64,000 bases of DNA from Lathyrus oleraceus (Eukaryota > Streptophyta > Magnoliopsida > Fabales > Fabaceae), in contig NC_066579.1 of the NCBI RefSeq assembly GCF_024323335.1, forward strand, positions 246,443,575-246,507,574, given 5' to 3'. Position numbers and translations under genes: made by a program. Below are positions 1 through 10,733 of the stretch, piece after piece (the first letter of the stretch is position 1; every line of letters starts with the position of its first letter). The notes beneath the pieces were generated by a model. It was given only the letters and a program-made list of their open reading frames with translations. It was not told the origin of the DNA and did no database searches.

Positions 1-1503
1 GTTGCTGCAGAGGTGGAGAAAAGGTTGAAGGCATTAAACATAGGTGCTCAGAAAGTGGCTCAAGTGCAACAGGCACCAAACGATGTGTGTGGCATTTGTA
101 ATGGACCACACAATACTGTTCATTGTTTTGCAACACCACAGCAGATAGAAGATATCAAGTTTTTAAAGCAAAACAATCCCTACTCCAACACATACAACCC
201 GGGGTGGAAGAATCATCCCAACTTTGCATGGAAGGATCAGAAAGGGAATGTGCAACAGCAGGTACAAGGTCAATATCAAAACCAATATTAGCAACAACAA
301 CAACAAGTCCCAAAGAAGGCAGATTGGGAGATTGCAATTGAAAAGATGGCAGCTCAAAATGGGCAATTTGAAGAAGAGACTAGAAACAATCAGAAACACA
401 CCGCCGCATCCCTAAAGAATCTCGAAGTTCAGCTGGGGCAGATAGCCCAGCAACTGGCAAGTTCTCGAACACCAGGTTCCCTACCAAGTGAAACAGTTCA
501 AAATCCGAGAGGTCAGGAGAATGTTAATACTGTCACGACGACAGAGAAAAAGGCGGCTAAAAAGAAAAAAATTACATCACCGAGCGAGCCGACTAAAGAA
601 GAAACTACCAAAGGAACTAAACCGGTGATTAAGTTGCCCTATCCTCAGAGGATGACAAAGAAGGAACCTAGTGAGTCAGACTTGGAGAAATTCATGACAA
701 TGCTTAAAAGGATTGAGGGTCATATGGCTTTGTTTGAAGCACTTGAAAGGATGCCCATGTACAAGAAATTCGTGGAAGAGGTAATGGCTGAAAAGAAACC
801 AACCACTGAAGAACAGGTATCCGGTAAGGAACAATATAATGCAAACTCCCTAGAAAAGAACATTCCTAACAAACAAAAGGATCTAGGAACCGTCACAGTA
901 CCATGCACAATCAAAGAAAGAACCTTCAAAAAGGTACTAATAGATTCGGGAGCTAGTGTGAATCTCATGCCATTATCGATCTATCACAGGCTGGGTATTA
1001 AAAATATCAGTGATATAAAGACCAATCTGAAGTTTGCAGATCACTCAAGAAAACATGCTTATGGTATGGCTGAAGATGTGCTGGTAACGATAACGGACTT
1101 AACTTTCCCAGTCGATTTTGTAATCCTAGACATACCTGAAGACAATGAGGCACCCATCATTCTGGTTCGACCTTTCATGAAGACGAGTTGATGCAAGCTC
1201 GACATGGATGAGTGCATGTTAACCTTGAAAGTTCACAATAAGGAAATAACATTGAATGCTATTGAAGACCAGGAGATGGAGGAAGATACAGAATCTCAGT
1301 ATCAAGTAGGCTTAATCAGGACATTGAATACTCTCAAAGTCTCACCACTGCCAGTAGCCACCCTAAACGGAAAGATTCCTAACACCGAAAGGAAGGTTAA
1401 AAAGGAATCGTGGCACAAAGGAGTCCACACTGATAAAAGCGACAACGTCCGAGTTATAAACAAGAGGTGCAACAAGGTTTTGAACCTGAAATACCCCCCA
1501 TGA
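1..1503 (+). pseudogene. gag C-terminus fused to aspartic protease, two in-frame stops
   Basis: One reading frame runs from base 1 to the stop at 1501-1503, broken by TAG at 289-291 and TGA at 1189-1191. Each looks like a single C-to-T change, CAG to TAG and CGA to TGA. Gag has a CX2CX3HX4C zinc knuckle at about 88-126 for nucleic acid binding, then a Q-rich stretch and a K-rich linker. The retroviral-type protease active site reads D-S-G-A-S from 943, where Athila elements usually have D-S/T-G-A, and the following V-N-L-M-P fits the family. The frame after 1204 resembles the protease-RT linker of Athila but stops with no RT. The gag start lies outside the window. It would encode structural capsid and processing functions; it is inactive as it stands. 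Confidence 0.85.
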
Positions 1504-3063
1504 TAAGGGAAATGAACCGTCGAGCCATGCGACGTTAAACGAAGCGCTTCGTGGGAGGCAACCCATGCGTTTGATTTATAATTTATGTCATTTTTCTTCT
1601 TTTTTTTGTGTGCTAAAATTTTGTTGTACGGGAGGAGGAGAATTAGAAGGGCAAAGTCACAAACACCTCAAAATGGAAGGAAACCACACAAGTGCAATAA
1701 AACAATAGTAGTCGCTGTGAGTCCCTTTTGTATCTGGATTTAAACATTGAGGTCAATGTTTAGTTCAGGTGTGGGGGGGGTTTTCCTTTCATGTTTTATT
1801 TCGTTTTCATTTTGTTCATGTTTTCCTTCATCGTTTTTCTCTTTCGTTTTTGCTTCTGTTGTCGTAGTATTTTTTTTTTCTTTTACCTGTGTGTATAGAG
1901 TGATAAGAAATTGTTGGGTGAATTCGGGATCGATTGTAGTGGAGGAAAGACACTCCTCATACTTGTTCTGTTAAGGTACCCTGGAAGTTGATGCAACCAT
2001 GAAAAGTAAAAGTCGGACACACTTTGGTGACACTGGACCAAGAGAGCGGTATGGTAGAACGGAATCAGAAAAGAAACCACATGACACGAGGAGGCTTCAG
2101 AGCTTGTAAGGCTAACCAACATGGTGAGAATACAAAAGCCAAACACTAAACATCAACATGAGAGTTCAGCCAGGTATGACTCTACCACTCTGATTTTGCG
2201 TATGTCCTCTTGACACTTCATAGCATGACAACACACACTGAGGCAAGTTATTTGTTTAGCCAGGGCCTTTCTAGCCATCCATATCTGTATGCTTTCCCTT
2301 CGTGAACCCCGTTGAGCCTTAGCCATTTTATTCATAATAAACCCCATGTTAACCACTAATCATTCATTTCTTCCATCACTCGACATGATTGTTGTGAGTT
2401 ACAAGATGTGCATAAAGCTAAGTTTGGGGTGGAAATCTTGAAAGATAGGGCAAGTGCATAATAAGAGATCATACAAAAAGAAGAGATTTGTGTATGTCCA
2501 AAAAGAAAGAAAAAAAGAAACAGAAGAGAAAAATGCACTTGCCGAGACTTAAGACTCTAACACCTATAAAATGCTCACAAAGAATTGAGTAGAAAAGAGT
2601 CAAAAGAGTGAAATTAACCCCCAGAGTATAAGTGATACACGAAAAAAAGAGAGAAAGAAAAATCACACAACATGAATGCCGAGTTCAAAACCATTTGTTA
2701 TCCATTTCTGTGTTTATCCCACCGTACCCAAGCCCCGTTACAACCTAAAAGACCTCGTAAAGTGTGTGGAATCTGCTGTTGTCGTGAAATTAGAATGTAT
2801 TCAAATTTAAGAGTTTGGTATTGCATATAGTGTTGTGAGTGTACACACCCTAACCATGAGAGATATTGTGAGTATGTGAAAAGCTTGCAGGTAACGAGGC
2901 TTCTGATGTGGAAATGTGGCGAACTGTCTGAGTCGGAGATACCGGAAACTTGATTGGAAAGGAAGAACACAAATTGTGAAGGACAAGGTTGCATTGTGGA
3001 AAATGAATTCGTGGGTGACCTTTGTTTGGACTCAATACATCACTTGAGGACAAGCAATGAGAC
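1504..3063 (+). other. 3' non-coding internal region of the Athila-like element
   Basis: No convincing coding frame is present. Just after the last codon, at about 1517-1567, is the motif block (cgacgttaaac, gaagcgctt, gggaggcaaccc) that I associate with the end of the coding part in Athila-type elements. A run of eight G at 1773-1780 follows a gaggtcaatgttt context and looks like the internal polypurine tract of Athila. A second G-rich site (agtttggggt) lies near 2420. No envelope-like ORF is visible between the two tracts. Confidence 0.6.
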
Positions 3064-3074
3064 AAGTTTGGGGT
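3064..3074 (+). promoter_or_regulatory. Polypurine tract for plus-strand priming
   Basis: The purine-rich aagtttggggt directly abuts the first base of the 3' LTR, the position required for plus-strand DNA synthesis in LTR retrotransposons. Confidence 0.7.
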
Positions 3075-4517
3075 TGTGATCGGTCACCATTTCCATTGAA
3101 CTCCCACCGTTAATCCGACATATTTTCATCACTTTGGTAAGATTTATGTTTGTTTATAGTTGTTTCAGAGTCATTTATCATGTTTTGTTGGTTTGTTATC
3201 GCATTGCATTTAATTACAAGTTTATGTCAAAAAGGTCTCTTTTACGCTTCGTTTTGGTAGTGTTATTGTTACAGGCCATTGCACAGGTTTAAAAGCATTA
3301 ATAGTGGAGTTATGGATACTTAGAAAGGCAAAAATATGAAGAGACAGCAGGTCAACACGGGCCCCCGTGTGCTACAACACTGCCCGTGTTGTTGGTCAGG
3401 CAAAGCAAAATGGGGGAGAAAAATAGAGAGCAACACGGGCACCCGTTTGGTGACACACGGCCGTGTTGTTTAAAACAATGCATTAACACGGGCACCCGTG
3501 TGGAGGAACACGGCCCGTGTTGTTGCCTCTGTAGCTTGATTTGAAGATGCTCATGTTGGAGAGCATACACGGGCACCCGTGTGTACACACACGGCCCGTG
3601 TTGTTGGGCGCGACTTAGAAACCTCAACTTTTGCTTATTAAGGGTACTTTAGACCTTTTGCTTGGAGGAAATTCATTTGAAGCTATTAGAAGGCTTGGAA
3701 GAGAAAGGAGAGAACACTTTTTTGACGTACGAAAGAAAACACTGCATTGAGAAGATAACTACTACGGAGGATTCGAAGACGGCGAGATTCAAGGGCATCA
3801 CCCATTGAAGATCAAAATCTCCTAATTCTTTGTAATGTTTAATTTTCATACTATGATTTCGTTTAATACTATGAGAGGCTAAACCCCCTATGTTAGGGGG
3901 GTGGTCCTGGTTTGATCGTATGTTATGAATTTGAACAAATGATTTCCTTATTACTATGTTACTTATTTCAATTCAATTGTGCGATGTTATTATGCTTTTG
4001 TATCGGAAAAATACAAATTGATCTATGACTATCAATGACAGGACTATGATTGTTAGGGTTTTCGCACAATTGGGTTTATGATTGCATTATCTAGGACTAG
4101 TAACTTTTGTAAACCACCGCAAACCTTGATATTGTTTATGATTAAAACCAATGATTAATTGAATGGACATTTGAGTAAGAATTGGTATTTTAATAGTTTC
4201 TTCCTTAAGGACTTAAGGAAGAACATTCTGAGGTTAGGTAATTGAATATTTCATATGTATTAAGGAAATCTTGACTGAATTCATTACTGGCTAAATCAAC
4301 CATTCCCCCTAGCATATTGTATCTTCATCTATTATATTTTACTATCTGTTGTGTTATTTGTTAAAATGCCAAAACAACCAAACCATTATCTTTTTGTTCT
4401 GATAGAATCAAAGTAAAGTAAGCATTTCCTACGCAATCCCTGAGATCGATACTTGGAAATAAAACTCCTTATTACTACCTCGGTAAAAATAGTACACTTG
4501 CTATTTTTCCGATCACA
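3075..4517 (+). repeat. 3' LTR of the Athila-like element (1443 bp)
   Basis: The LTR starts TGTGATCGG and ends CCGATCACA, a perfect 9 bp terminal inverted repeat with TG...CA ends. It follows a polypurine tract and is followed at once by foreign sequence, the gag of another element on the opposite strand. The first third holds four hairpin-forming repeats (3353-3611). A TATA-like ttattaaggg lies near 3637. An inverted pair, ctaaacccccta and taggggggg, is near 3881-3901. The 5' LTR is outside the window. Confidence 0.9.
3353..3611 (+). repeat. Four GC-rich hairpin repeats in the LTR
   Basis: Four copies of a roughly 42 bp unit start near 3353, 3431, 3484 and 3565, with irregular spacing of 78, 53 and 81 bp. 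Each unit joins a palindrome of the form ACACGGG-ca-CCCGTGT to a second one of the form ACACGG-c-CCGTGT. The outer ends AACACGGGC and GCCCGTGTT are also complementary, so the whole unit can fold into one long hairpin. Small differences exist between copies. Confidence 0.9.
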
Positions 4518-5081
4518 GCGGCAGCATCGATGGTCATCTTAGTGTTATAGTGAAGTCCATTATAGAAGGTCTGAATGATTAACCAATTTTCTAAACCATG
4601 ATATGGACATGCTCTTAACAACTTTTTATATCTCTCCCAAGCTTTGAACAACGATTCTCCTTGATTTTGGGTAAATCTGGTTATTTGGTTTCGAAGAACT
4701 ACGGTCTTACTTGGGGGAAAGTATCTAGCAAGGAATACTTTTCTAAGGTTTTCCCAAGTTGTTATGAAATTGGGTGGAAGGGAATCTAACCATGATAGGG
4801 CTTTATCTCTGAGGGAGAAAGAGAATAATCTTAAACGGATTACCTCAGGAGAAGCTCCATTGGTTTTTAAAGTGTGCTAATTGGAGAAAGATTTTTAAAT
4901 GTTGGTTTGGGTTCTCAGTAACAAGACCTGCGAATTGTCTCTATTGCACTAGTTGCAACAGGGAGGGTTAAAGTTCGAAATTTTTAGCTGGGATGGTTGG
5001 GTTTACTATACTAGAACTAGGTTCTTCGTTGGATGGTTGGGCGAAATCCTTAAGAGGTCTTTGATTTTGATCTTCGGCCAT
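4518..5081 (-). pseudogene. Athila gag N-terminal part, broken
   Basis: A start codon at 5081-5079 (M-A-E-D-Q) opens the frame shortly after the primer site, as expected for gag. A stop follows within about 40 codons, and there is at least one frameshift near 4870. Further on the minus strand encodes a typical retrotransposon gag (capsid) domain, including R-L-F-S-F-S-L-R-D-K-A, then W-L-D-S-L-P-P, F-L-A-R-Y-F-P-P and W-E-R-Y-K-K-L-L. The frame ends abruptly at 4518, where the other element inserted. It is non-functional through the insertion and the internal stops. Confidence 0.8.
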
Positions 5082-5246
5082 AACTCTCCTAATTCTATGG
5101 ACAAATAAACGTGCGCGAGCGTAACATTCAGGTTCCGCCAGAGGATCTACTAAGCTTTCGGTGCTACGAGTCCTTCGTATTGACCGACAGGTAACAACCT
5201 AAGTCTAAACGATATAACAACAGGGTACGAAATTTGACGAAATTGG

Positions 5247-5264
5247 TCCCCGACAACGGCGCCA
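5247..5264 (-). promoter_or_regulatory. Primer binding site, tRNA-Asp type
   Basis: The minus strand reads TGGCGCCGTTGTCGGGGA, six bases downstream of the LTR end. It matches the 3' end of plant tRNA-Asp with one position that differs (T for C), still able to form a G:U pair. Athila elements characteristically use this primer. Confidence 0.85.
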
Positions 5265-6062
5265 AAAACTTGATGCGTGTTTTTCGCAAGTATACGAACG
5301 CGTCAGAGTAATATAAAAGATTTGTCGAATCCACAGAGACCAAATGTCAATCTATCGTTATCTATTGTTACAACGTTTATCTAAGGTAATCGAAACAGGG
5401 TTTTTAAGAGTGCACAATGAAAAATAATGTAATTTACATAATCAATTAATAATCCAAGTAATTGCTAATAGAATTACTTATGGGCAGTGTTTCCTACTTT
5501 GAAAAGAACCAATTTAACGGGAACTATCGCTTTCGCGTATTCATAACCGAGTTGTACTCCTTAATCAAACCCTCTTATTGTCACTTATAAAAAGGCGTGC
5601 ATTGCGTTAGAGTAGTAAACCTATTTTTAAGAAATATAGTGTCTTGACTAAGTTGAAAATTATTTTGACCTGGATTTCTTAACCAAAAGAGGTTCTCACG
5701 AACCAGACTCTAAACTTATAAATGCGTCCGAAAATAGTTTTAAAATCACTTTTCTTTTTAAGTTAAAAACTCCTAAAACTAAACAAAGCGCTTTCGCTGT
5801 ATTTGAAATAATTAAAAACAACTAAGTTTAAACAGACGTCGGACGACTTTCGATCTTACCCAACGGAAATTAAGTGCGGAAAAACTTAAGTTGAAAGTCA
5901 AAATAGCCCTTAAGTGTTTCTACGAACAATTGTACGGATTATCGGTTCAATTCCGATCCTTACATTCTAACCTTTATAGGTTTATCTAGACATGGTAAAG
6001 TAAAAATGCATTTTAGTTTTTATCATAAAAACGGATAAATAAAAGACTTTAAAAAAAAGAAG

Positions 6063-6275
6063 GTAATAAGTGTGAGTGCAGGAAAGTAAATAAAAGTAGT
6101 GCGAGTGCGGAAAATAAGTTAAAGTAGTGCGGGTGCAGGAAACTAAATAAAAGTAGTGCGGTGCAAGAAATAAAGGAAAGTAGTGCAGTGCGAGAAATAA
6201 ACAAAGTAAAGTGCGAGTGCGGGGAAAGTAAACAAAATAAAGGAAGTGCGGGAAAATAAAGTAGACAAAGGTAAA
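6063..6275 (-). repeat. Degenerate minisatellite in the LTR
   Basis: On the plus strand a roughly 30-40 bp unit of the kind agtgcgagtgcggaaa followed by taaa/taaag recurs about seven times with variable length. This low-complexity repeat explains the long F/Y/L-rich open frames on the minus strand here, which are not genes. Confidence 0.75.
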
Positions 6276-6497
6276 GCAATAAAACCTGTTCCATTCGGAG
6301 GGTTGAATAAAGTGCGAAACAGAAATGAAAATGGCGGCAGGATTAAACTTCCTTCCAAAGTGCTCCAAACTCGATTACAGACTCGATTACACAGTGTGTC
6401 AACACTCTGATGTGAAGTGATGACCACTTTTACACAATACTGATATATGCCTAGTTGTAACTAAGTTTGGATGAAGAAACAAATGAAATCAAGGCCC

Positions 6498-6505
6498 TAT
6501 TTATA
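6498..6505 (-). promoter_or_regulatory. TATA box in the Athila-2 LTR
   Basis: The minus strand reads CCTATAAATAGG, a strong plant TATA box, about 375 bp into the LTR in its sense direction. Transcription would start shortly downstream. Confidence 0.65.
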
Positions 6506-6877
6506 GGCAAGAAAAAAACATGGAAATTACAAGGATGCCCCTAAGCTTGAAAATGGGCGGGAACCATTTTGTTCTTGTGGCGCCCGCCACAGGAGGAAGT
6601 TGCAGCTCCCAAGTGGAGATCGTGGGAGACGTGGCAGTTGAGGAGAGGTTGAAACTGGGACACATCATGGCTGGACCCATGGTGCCCGCCATAAGTGTAA
6701 AATGCTGATTTTTTGGCTTTTTAGCTCATTTTCGCTCCATTTCTCGATCAGGGCTCCGATTAGATTGAAAACCTAAAAAGAAAAAAAAACATAGTAATAA
6801 CATAACAAAATACCAATAAAACAACTAAAATGCATGCGAAATCGGAGTCGAAAATACGGTGAATTTCAGTGTCATCA

Positions 6878-7951
6878 CAGTCATGTGGGAAATGAATATG
6901 GAAATATAATTTAAGCGGCCGAGAAAACCTCTGACTTGCTTCTCAGTTTTGGGCGCAAACATCTCTTGTATTGCTTTTACCTTGGCAAGATCAACTTCAA
7001 TACCCTTCTCGCTGACAATAAAGCCCAACAACTTACCAGAACGAACACCAAAAGTACACTTATTGGGATAGCTTCAACGAATGCTCATCATGTTCCTCTT
7101 CATCAATTGATTTAGCAATCATGTCATTGACATAAACTTCAATCTCTTTATGCATCATATCATGAAAAGGAGTAGTCATTGCTCTCTGGTAAGTTGCACC
7201 AACATTCTTTAGACCGAAAGGCATCACTCTATAACAGAATGTTCCCTAGGGTGTAATGAATATGGTCTTCTCCATATCCTCGGGTGCCATCTTAATCTGA
7301 TTATATCCGGAAAATCCATCCATAAATGAAAAGACTTTGAATTTAGCAGTATTGTCTACCAACATATCAATGTGTGGCAGAGGGAAATCATCTTTTGGAC
7401 TGGCTTTATTCAAATCTCTATAGTCAACATACATGCGGACGTTTCCATCTTTCTTAGGTACAGGCACAATATTGGCCACCAATTGCGGATACTCAGCAGT
7501 CACAAGGAAACCAGCATCAATCTGCTTCTGAACTTCCTCTTTGATCTTCACAGCCATATCAGGATGCATTCTTCTCAACTTCTGCTTGACTGGCGGGCAT
7601 TCTGGCTTCAACGGCAATCTATGCTCCACAATATCAGAATCCAACCCAGGCATGTCTTGATAGGACCAAGCAAACACATCTGAATACTCTCGAAGAAGAT
7701 CAATCAACCCCTTCTTAGCATCTGACACAAACGAGACCCAATCTTGACTTCCTTCACATCATCTTCGGAACCCAAGTTGACTAGCTCAATCTGCTCTTCA
7801 AACGGCTAAATAATTTTCTCATCTTGCTCAAGAAGACGAGACAATTCATCGCTCACTTCTACATCACTTTCTTCCTCGACTTCAAACACAGGGAATTCAA
7901 AATTTGGAGAAGGAGAAGGATCAGTGTATTCAATGGGGGTTAGAAACCAAC
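6878..7951 (-). pseudogene. Ogre A reverse transcriptase, truncated and frameshifted
   Basis: The exon starts right after the intron acceptor. An extra C near 7938 shifts the frame. A clean RT stretch, 7728-7249, includes the primer grip region and P-L-K-P-E-C, V-P-V-P-K-K-D-G and the motif A region F-S-F-M-D-G-F-S-G-Y. A TAG at 7248-7246 replaces a conserved W. The catalytic Y-V-D-D is Y-V-N-D here (7134-7123), a loss of one catalytic aspartate. About 34 bases are missing near 7060 relative to Ogre B. The frame ends at 6878 in the RT-RNase H connection, where the Athila-2 element inserted. It would have copied the element RNA into DNA; it is dead. Confidence 0.9.
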
Positions 7952-8201
7952 CTGCATAATGATTTGATATTTTGATTTTAGAGAAGTGAATTTGTGACCA
8001 AATATTATGCAGATGGACAATTATATTGTTTATTTATGTTTTTTTTATTACCATTTTCAGAAATAAGCAAAAAGGAAAAATAAACATTAAAGATGTGGAT
8101 GAATAGAATTGATTTTATTGATGATCAATTTAAAATGCCAAACAATGTTCACTTTTCCCTTAGGCATAGGAGAAGTATTTTAAAATATAAAAAGCAATTA
8201 C
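7952..8201 (-). other. Intron between protease and RT in Ogre A (250 bp)
   Basis: On the minus strand the donor is AG|GTAATT and the acceptor TTATGCAG|GT. The segment is AT-rich and non-coding, and joining its ends puts the protease frame onto the RT linker in the same phase as in Ogre B. The first in-frame codon past the exon end is TAA, taken from the donor itself. An inverted repeat pairs the acceptor (7952-7965) with 8000-8012. An intron at this place is a known trait of Ogre; the exact sites here are my reading. Confidence 0.8.
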
Positions 8202-9010
8202 CTAGATCGATGCAAAATAACAGGAATATCAATAGCAGTCCGATTGTTGCATGTCTGTCCATGCGTCACAAAGTTGGTGTAGTCTTCCTCTTCATTGTCC
8301 TCTAGCAGAACAACTAAGTGTTGTTCATTCCCATGAATGAAACCTCCGCTATGGAAACTGAGTTGCATCTCTTCAGATCTAACGGTTGACGAGCCCTTCT
8401 GGAACCCCAAACCAGTTCTTCGTTTGTTGTCGGCGACCTCTACCACACGCCCCCACTGATCAACAGGACCTTCCTCAACAATCTTTTGCGCATCTTTCAG
8501 AGAGGACATAGGTGTCCCAACTCTCTTCACAGCAGCAATAGGTAAGGCTTGGAACGGAGTTCCAACCTCATCCTTAACTTCCACATATGAAAAAGATGAC
8601 ATATGGTTGACTAACAATACTTTCTCACCTCCCACAATCACCAACTTGCCATTCTTGACAAATTTGAGCTTCTGGTGCAGAGTGGAAGTAACAGACCCTA
8701 CTTCATGAATCCATGGCCTTTCCAACAAACACCTGTAGGCCGGGTGAATATCCATTACCTGGAAAGTAATCTGAAAATCACTCGGACCTATCTTGACTGG
8801 AAGGTCCACTTCTCCAATGATTGTCTTGCGCGAGCCATCAAAGGCTTTGACAATTACTCCACTATACCTCATGGGAGCTCCTTGATACGATAACTTTGAC
8901 AATGTTGATTTTGGAAGCACATTGAGTGACGACCCAGTGTCAACTAGCACGTCTGACGAAGCATCTTACTTGCAATTCAACGAAATGTGCAAAGCCAAAT
9001 TGTGATCTCT
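8202..9010 (-). pseudogene. Ogre A aspartic protease
   Basis: The retropepsin-like domain cuts the Gag-Pol precursor. The active site D-T-G-S-S is intact (D codon at 8941-8939), followed by L-N-V-L-P-K; the later V-M-D-I-H-P and R-P-W-I-H-E segments match the Ogre/Tat protease. A long open frame runs from 8965 to the intron donor at 8201. It is separated from gag by a TAA at 8968-8966. L-E-R-P-W replaces the usual L-G-R-P-W. The end of the frame (H-R-S-R then stop) coincides with the intron donor. Confidence 0.88.
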
Positions 9011-10733
9011 TCCCTCCTCAGGGAGTTCTTCATCGCCAAAGCTCAAATTGTTGCATGAAGTGATGTTGGCTACAATATGATCAAATTGAGCCATAGTAAC
9101 ATCTTGCTCCATGTATGCCTATTCAAGAACTCTCTGGAGTGGTTCTTTGTGCGCTTCAGAATTTAAAAGCAGAGACATCACATAAATTTTAGAGGGGGTT
9201 TGGAGGAACTGCTCAACCACGTTGAATTCACTCCTCTTGATTAGTTGGAGTACCTCATCATCATCACTATTGGCTTTCAAATTGCCGGATTCACCAGACT
9301 TATCCCTTGAACAACCGACATGATCTACATTAGGCACCTCCACCTTCTTACCAACAATCAGTTCTTCCTTATTCTCCGGGATCACCGGTCCAAAAACTCG
9401 ACCACTGCGGGTCACCTTCGTAACATATGCAATGCTTACTACTGAACTTGTCATAGGCAACAAGACCTCTTGAGCTTTCTTTATCATCATAGCATTGTAT
9501 TGATATGGTACAGCTTTATCAGATACATACGGGACTGGGCCCGCCAACCGTATTACCAACGACGATACTGATCTATTGCTGACATTTTGGTATTGCTGCT
9601 ATCATACTGAATCACCAACTGCTCTGGTTGCTTGAAAACGGGAAAAATGATAGTAGCATCGTCATCATCATGACGAGATTGACAAATATGGATCATGCCT
9701 TCATCCATCAAGCGTTGGATGTCCCTTTTCACAATAATGCACCCTCTTGGGTTTGCACTACAAACATCACAACCTTCATGATCATGTTCACATTCACTCA
9801 CTATACAAATGTCTTTGTGTATCTGCGCCAAGGATCCACGAATAAAACGCACATCAAAAAATTTATATTCACCTGGACAACCGTCCACCATGTTCACTAA
9901 GGTATTCCCAAGAGCGGGCAAGGGATTGACTTTCACATTAGGTGTGCGGTCTTCAAAAGACACCATGCCACTCTTCATAAGCTTTTGCACCTTGTATTTC
10001 AGCGGATAACAGTTCTCAATATCGTGCCCAGGTGTACCTTGAAATAGTGAATCAACAATTGATCATTATCTGTCTGGGTTGACATCTTGCGGGCATACAT
10101 CACAAGATGACTGAGTGGACACAAATTTCCCTTATACTTCTCAAACTCAGGCACTTTGAATTTGACTAGGATTTTCACGTTAGACACTAAGCACAGTTCA
10201 ACAGCACTCTTCCCAAATAGATTTTTGCCTCTCAGCGTTTTCAGTTCCTTGCGCAGCTCAAGGAATTGATCCTTCATCTCATCCATCTTCTCATAGACGT
10301 CTAGGCCGTCAGATGGCTCGGAGTGATAAATGTTATCTTCTAGTCGCGGCAACGTGTGCACAATGGGAGGTGGCATAGACATGACCGGGCTAGATGTTGG
10401 CATGGAAGCAAAAGTGGGAGCGAAACCCTCTGGCACAAAATTAGGTGGCATTCCTCAAGGGAATCCAGAAGGCAGATTCGGAGCGAAGTGGGCGGTGGCA
10501 GCATGCACAGTAGAGGTAACCATTTCAGAGATGACAGTCCTCGCGGGAGGAGTTACAGGAGTTGGAGAAGCTTGGCTCTGGGCAACAAGAACTGACTCCA
10601 TCATGGCAGTCAGTCGGGCAATCTCCTCTTTCAAGTTTCGGTTCTCTTGCTCAAGGTGTTCCATGATCTTTGAATGATTGGCTCGAGTGTTGTACGGGTG
10701 AGTCAGCTTGGCTAAAGCACAGAAGAACACCAA
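9011..10733 (-). pseudogene. Ogre A gag with a large internal deletion
   Basis: The N-terminal part has a heptad-like coiled coil (M-E-H-L-E-Q-E-N and L-K-E-E-I-A-R-L) and then a P-rich region and capsid-like sequence with R-K-E-L-K-T-L-R-G-K. At about 10040 the frame jumps from L-I-H-Y-F to G-T-P-G-H-D-I-E-N-C, omitting about 0.7 kb present in Ogre B. That removes most of the capsid C-terminal part and the start of the nucleocapsid. The C-terminal region (C-E-H-D-H-E-G-C-D-V-C) is frameshifted near 9556, and TAG near 9121 and TGA near 10456 replace Q and W. I see no ATG at the start of the conserved part. Confidence 0.85.

Larger units (their letters stand above)
1..4517 (+). mobile_element. 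Athila-like LTR retrotransposon, gag-protease only (3' part)
   Basis: The plus strand carries, in order, the end of gag with a zinc knuckle, an aspartic protease, a long non-coding stretch with two G-rich polypurine-like tracts, and a 3' LTR at 3075-4517. The gag and protease sequences resemble the Athila lineage of Ty3/gypsy. No reverse transcriptase, RNase H or integrase lies between the protease and the 3' non-coding part, so this is a non-autonomous derivative. The right end abuts a minus-strand Athila gag codon for codon, so the element inserted there; the five bases after it are gcggc. Its 5' LTR and gag start lie left of the window, so the target duplication cannot be checked. Confidence 0.85.
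4518..6877 (-). mobile_element. Second Athila-like element, 5' part
   Basis: Read on the minus strand this is a 5' LTR (6877 to 5271), a tRNA-Asp-type primer binding site and the start of gag. It is cut at 4518 by the plus-strand Athila-like element. Its right end lies in the RT of Ogre A: the bases after 6877 (cagtcatgtggg) continue the RT sequence found uninterrupted in Ogre B near 45460. The rest of the element lies left of the window. Confidence 0.85.
5271..6877 (-). repeat. 5' LTR of the second Athila-like element (1607 bp)
   Basis: On the minus strand the LTR begins TGATGACACTG and ends ACGCATCA, with TGATG/CATCA terminal inverted repeats, followed by the primer site. I chose 6877 as the boundary because the next bases match the intact RT of Ogre B. 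It contains a TATA box at 6498-6505 and a degenerate minisatellite at about 6063-6275. Confidence 0.85.

Noticed and set aside
1883..2994. Possible envelope-like ORF in the Athila element
   Set aside because: Open frames here are short, on the wrong strand or unrelated. No signal or membrane segments in a sense frame.
3353..3611. CRISPR-like array
   Set aside because: Repeats are palindromic, spacers differ in length, the context is a plant LTR, and no cas genes are present.
5982..6427. Overlapping F/Y/L-rich open frames on the minus strand
   Set aside because: They are translations of the LTR minisatellite, low in complexity and in several frames at once.
6825..7031. RT open frame running past 6878
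   Set aside because: Its last codons lie in the Athila-2 LTR. The true RT ends at 6878, and the extension is chimeric.
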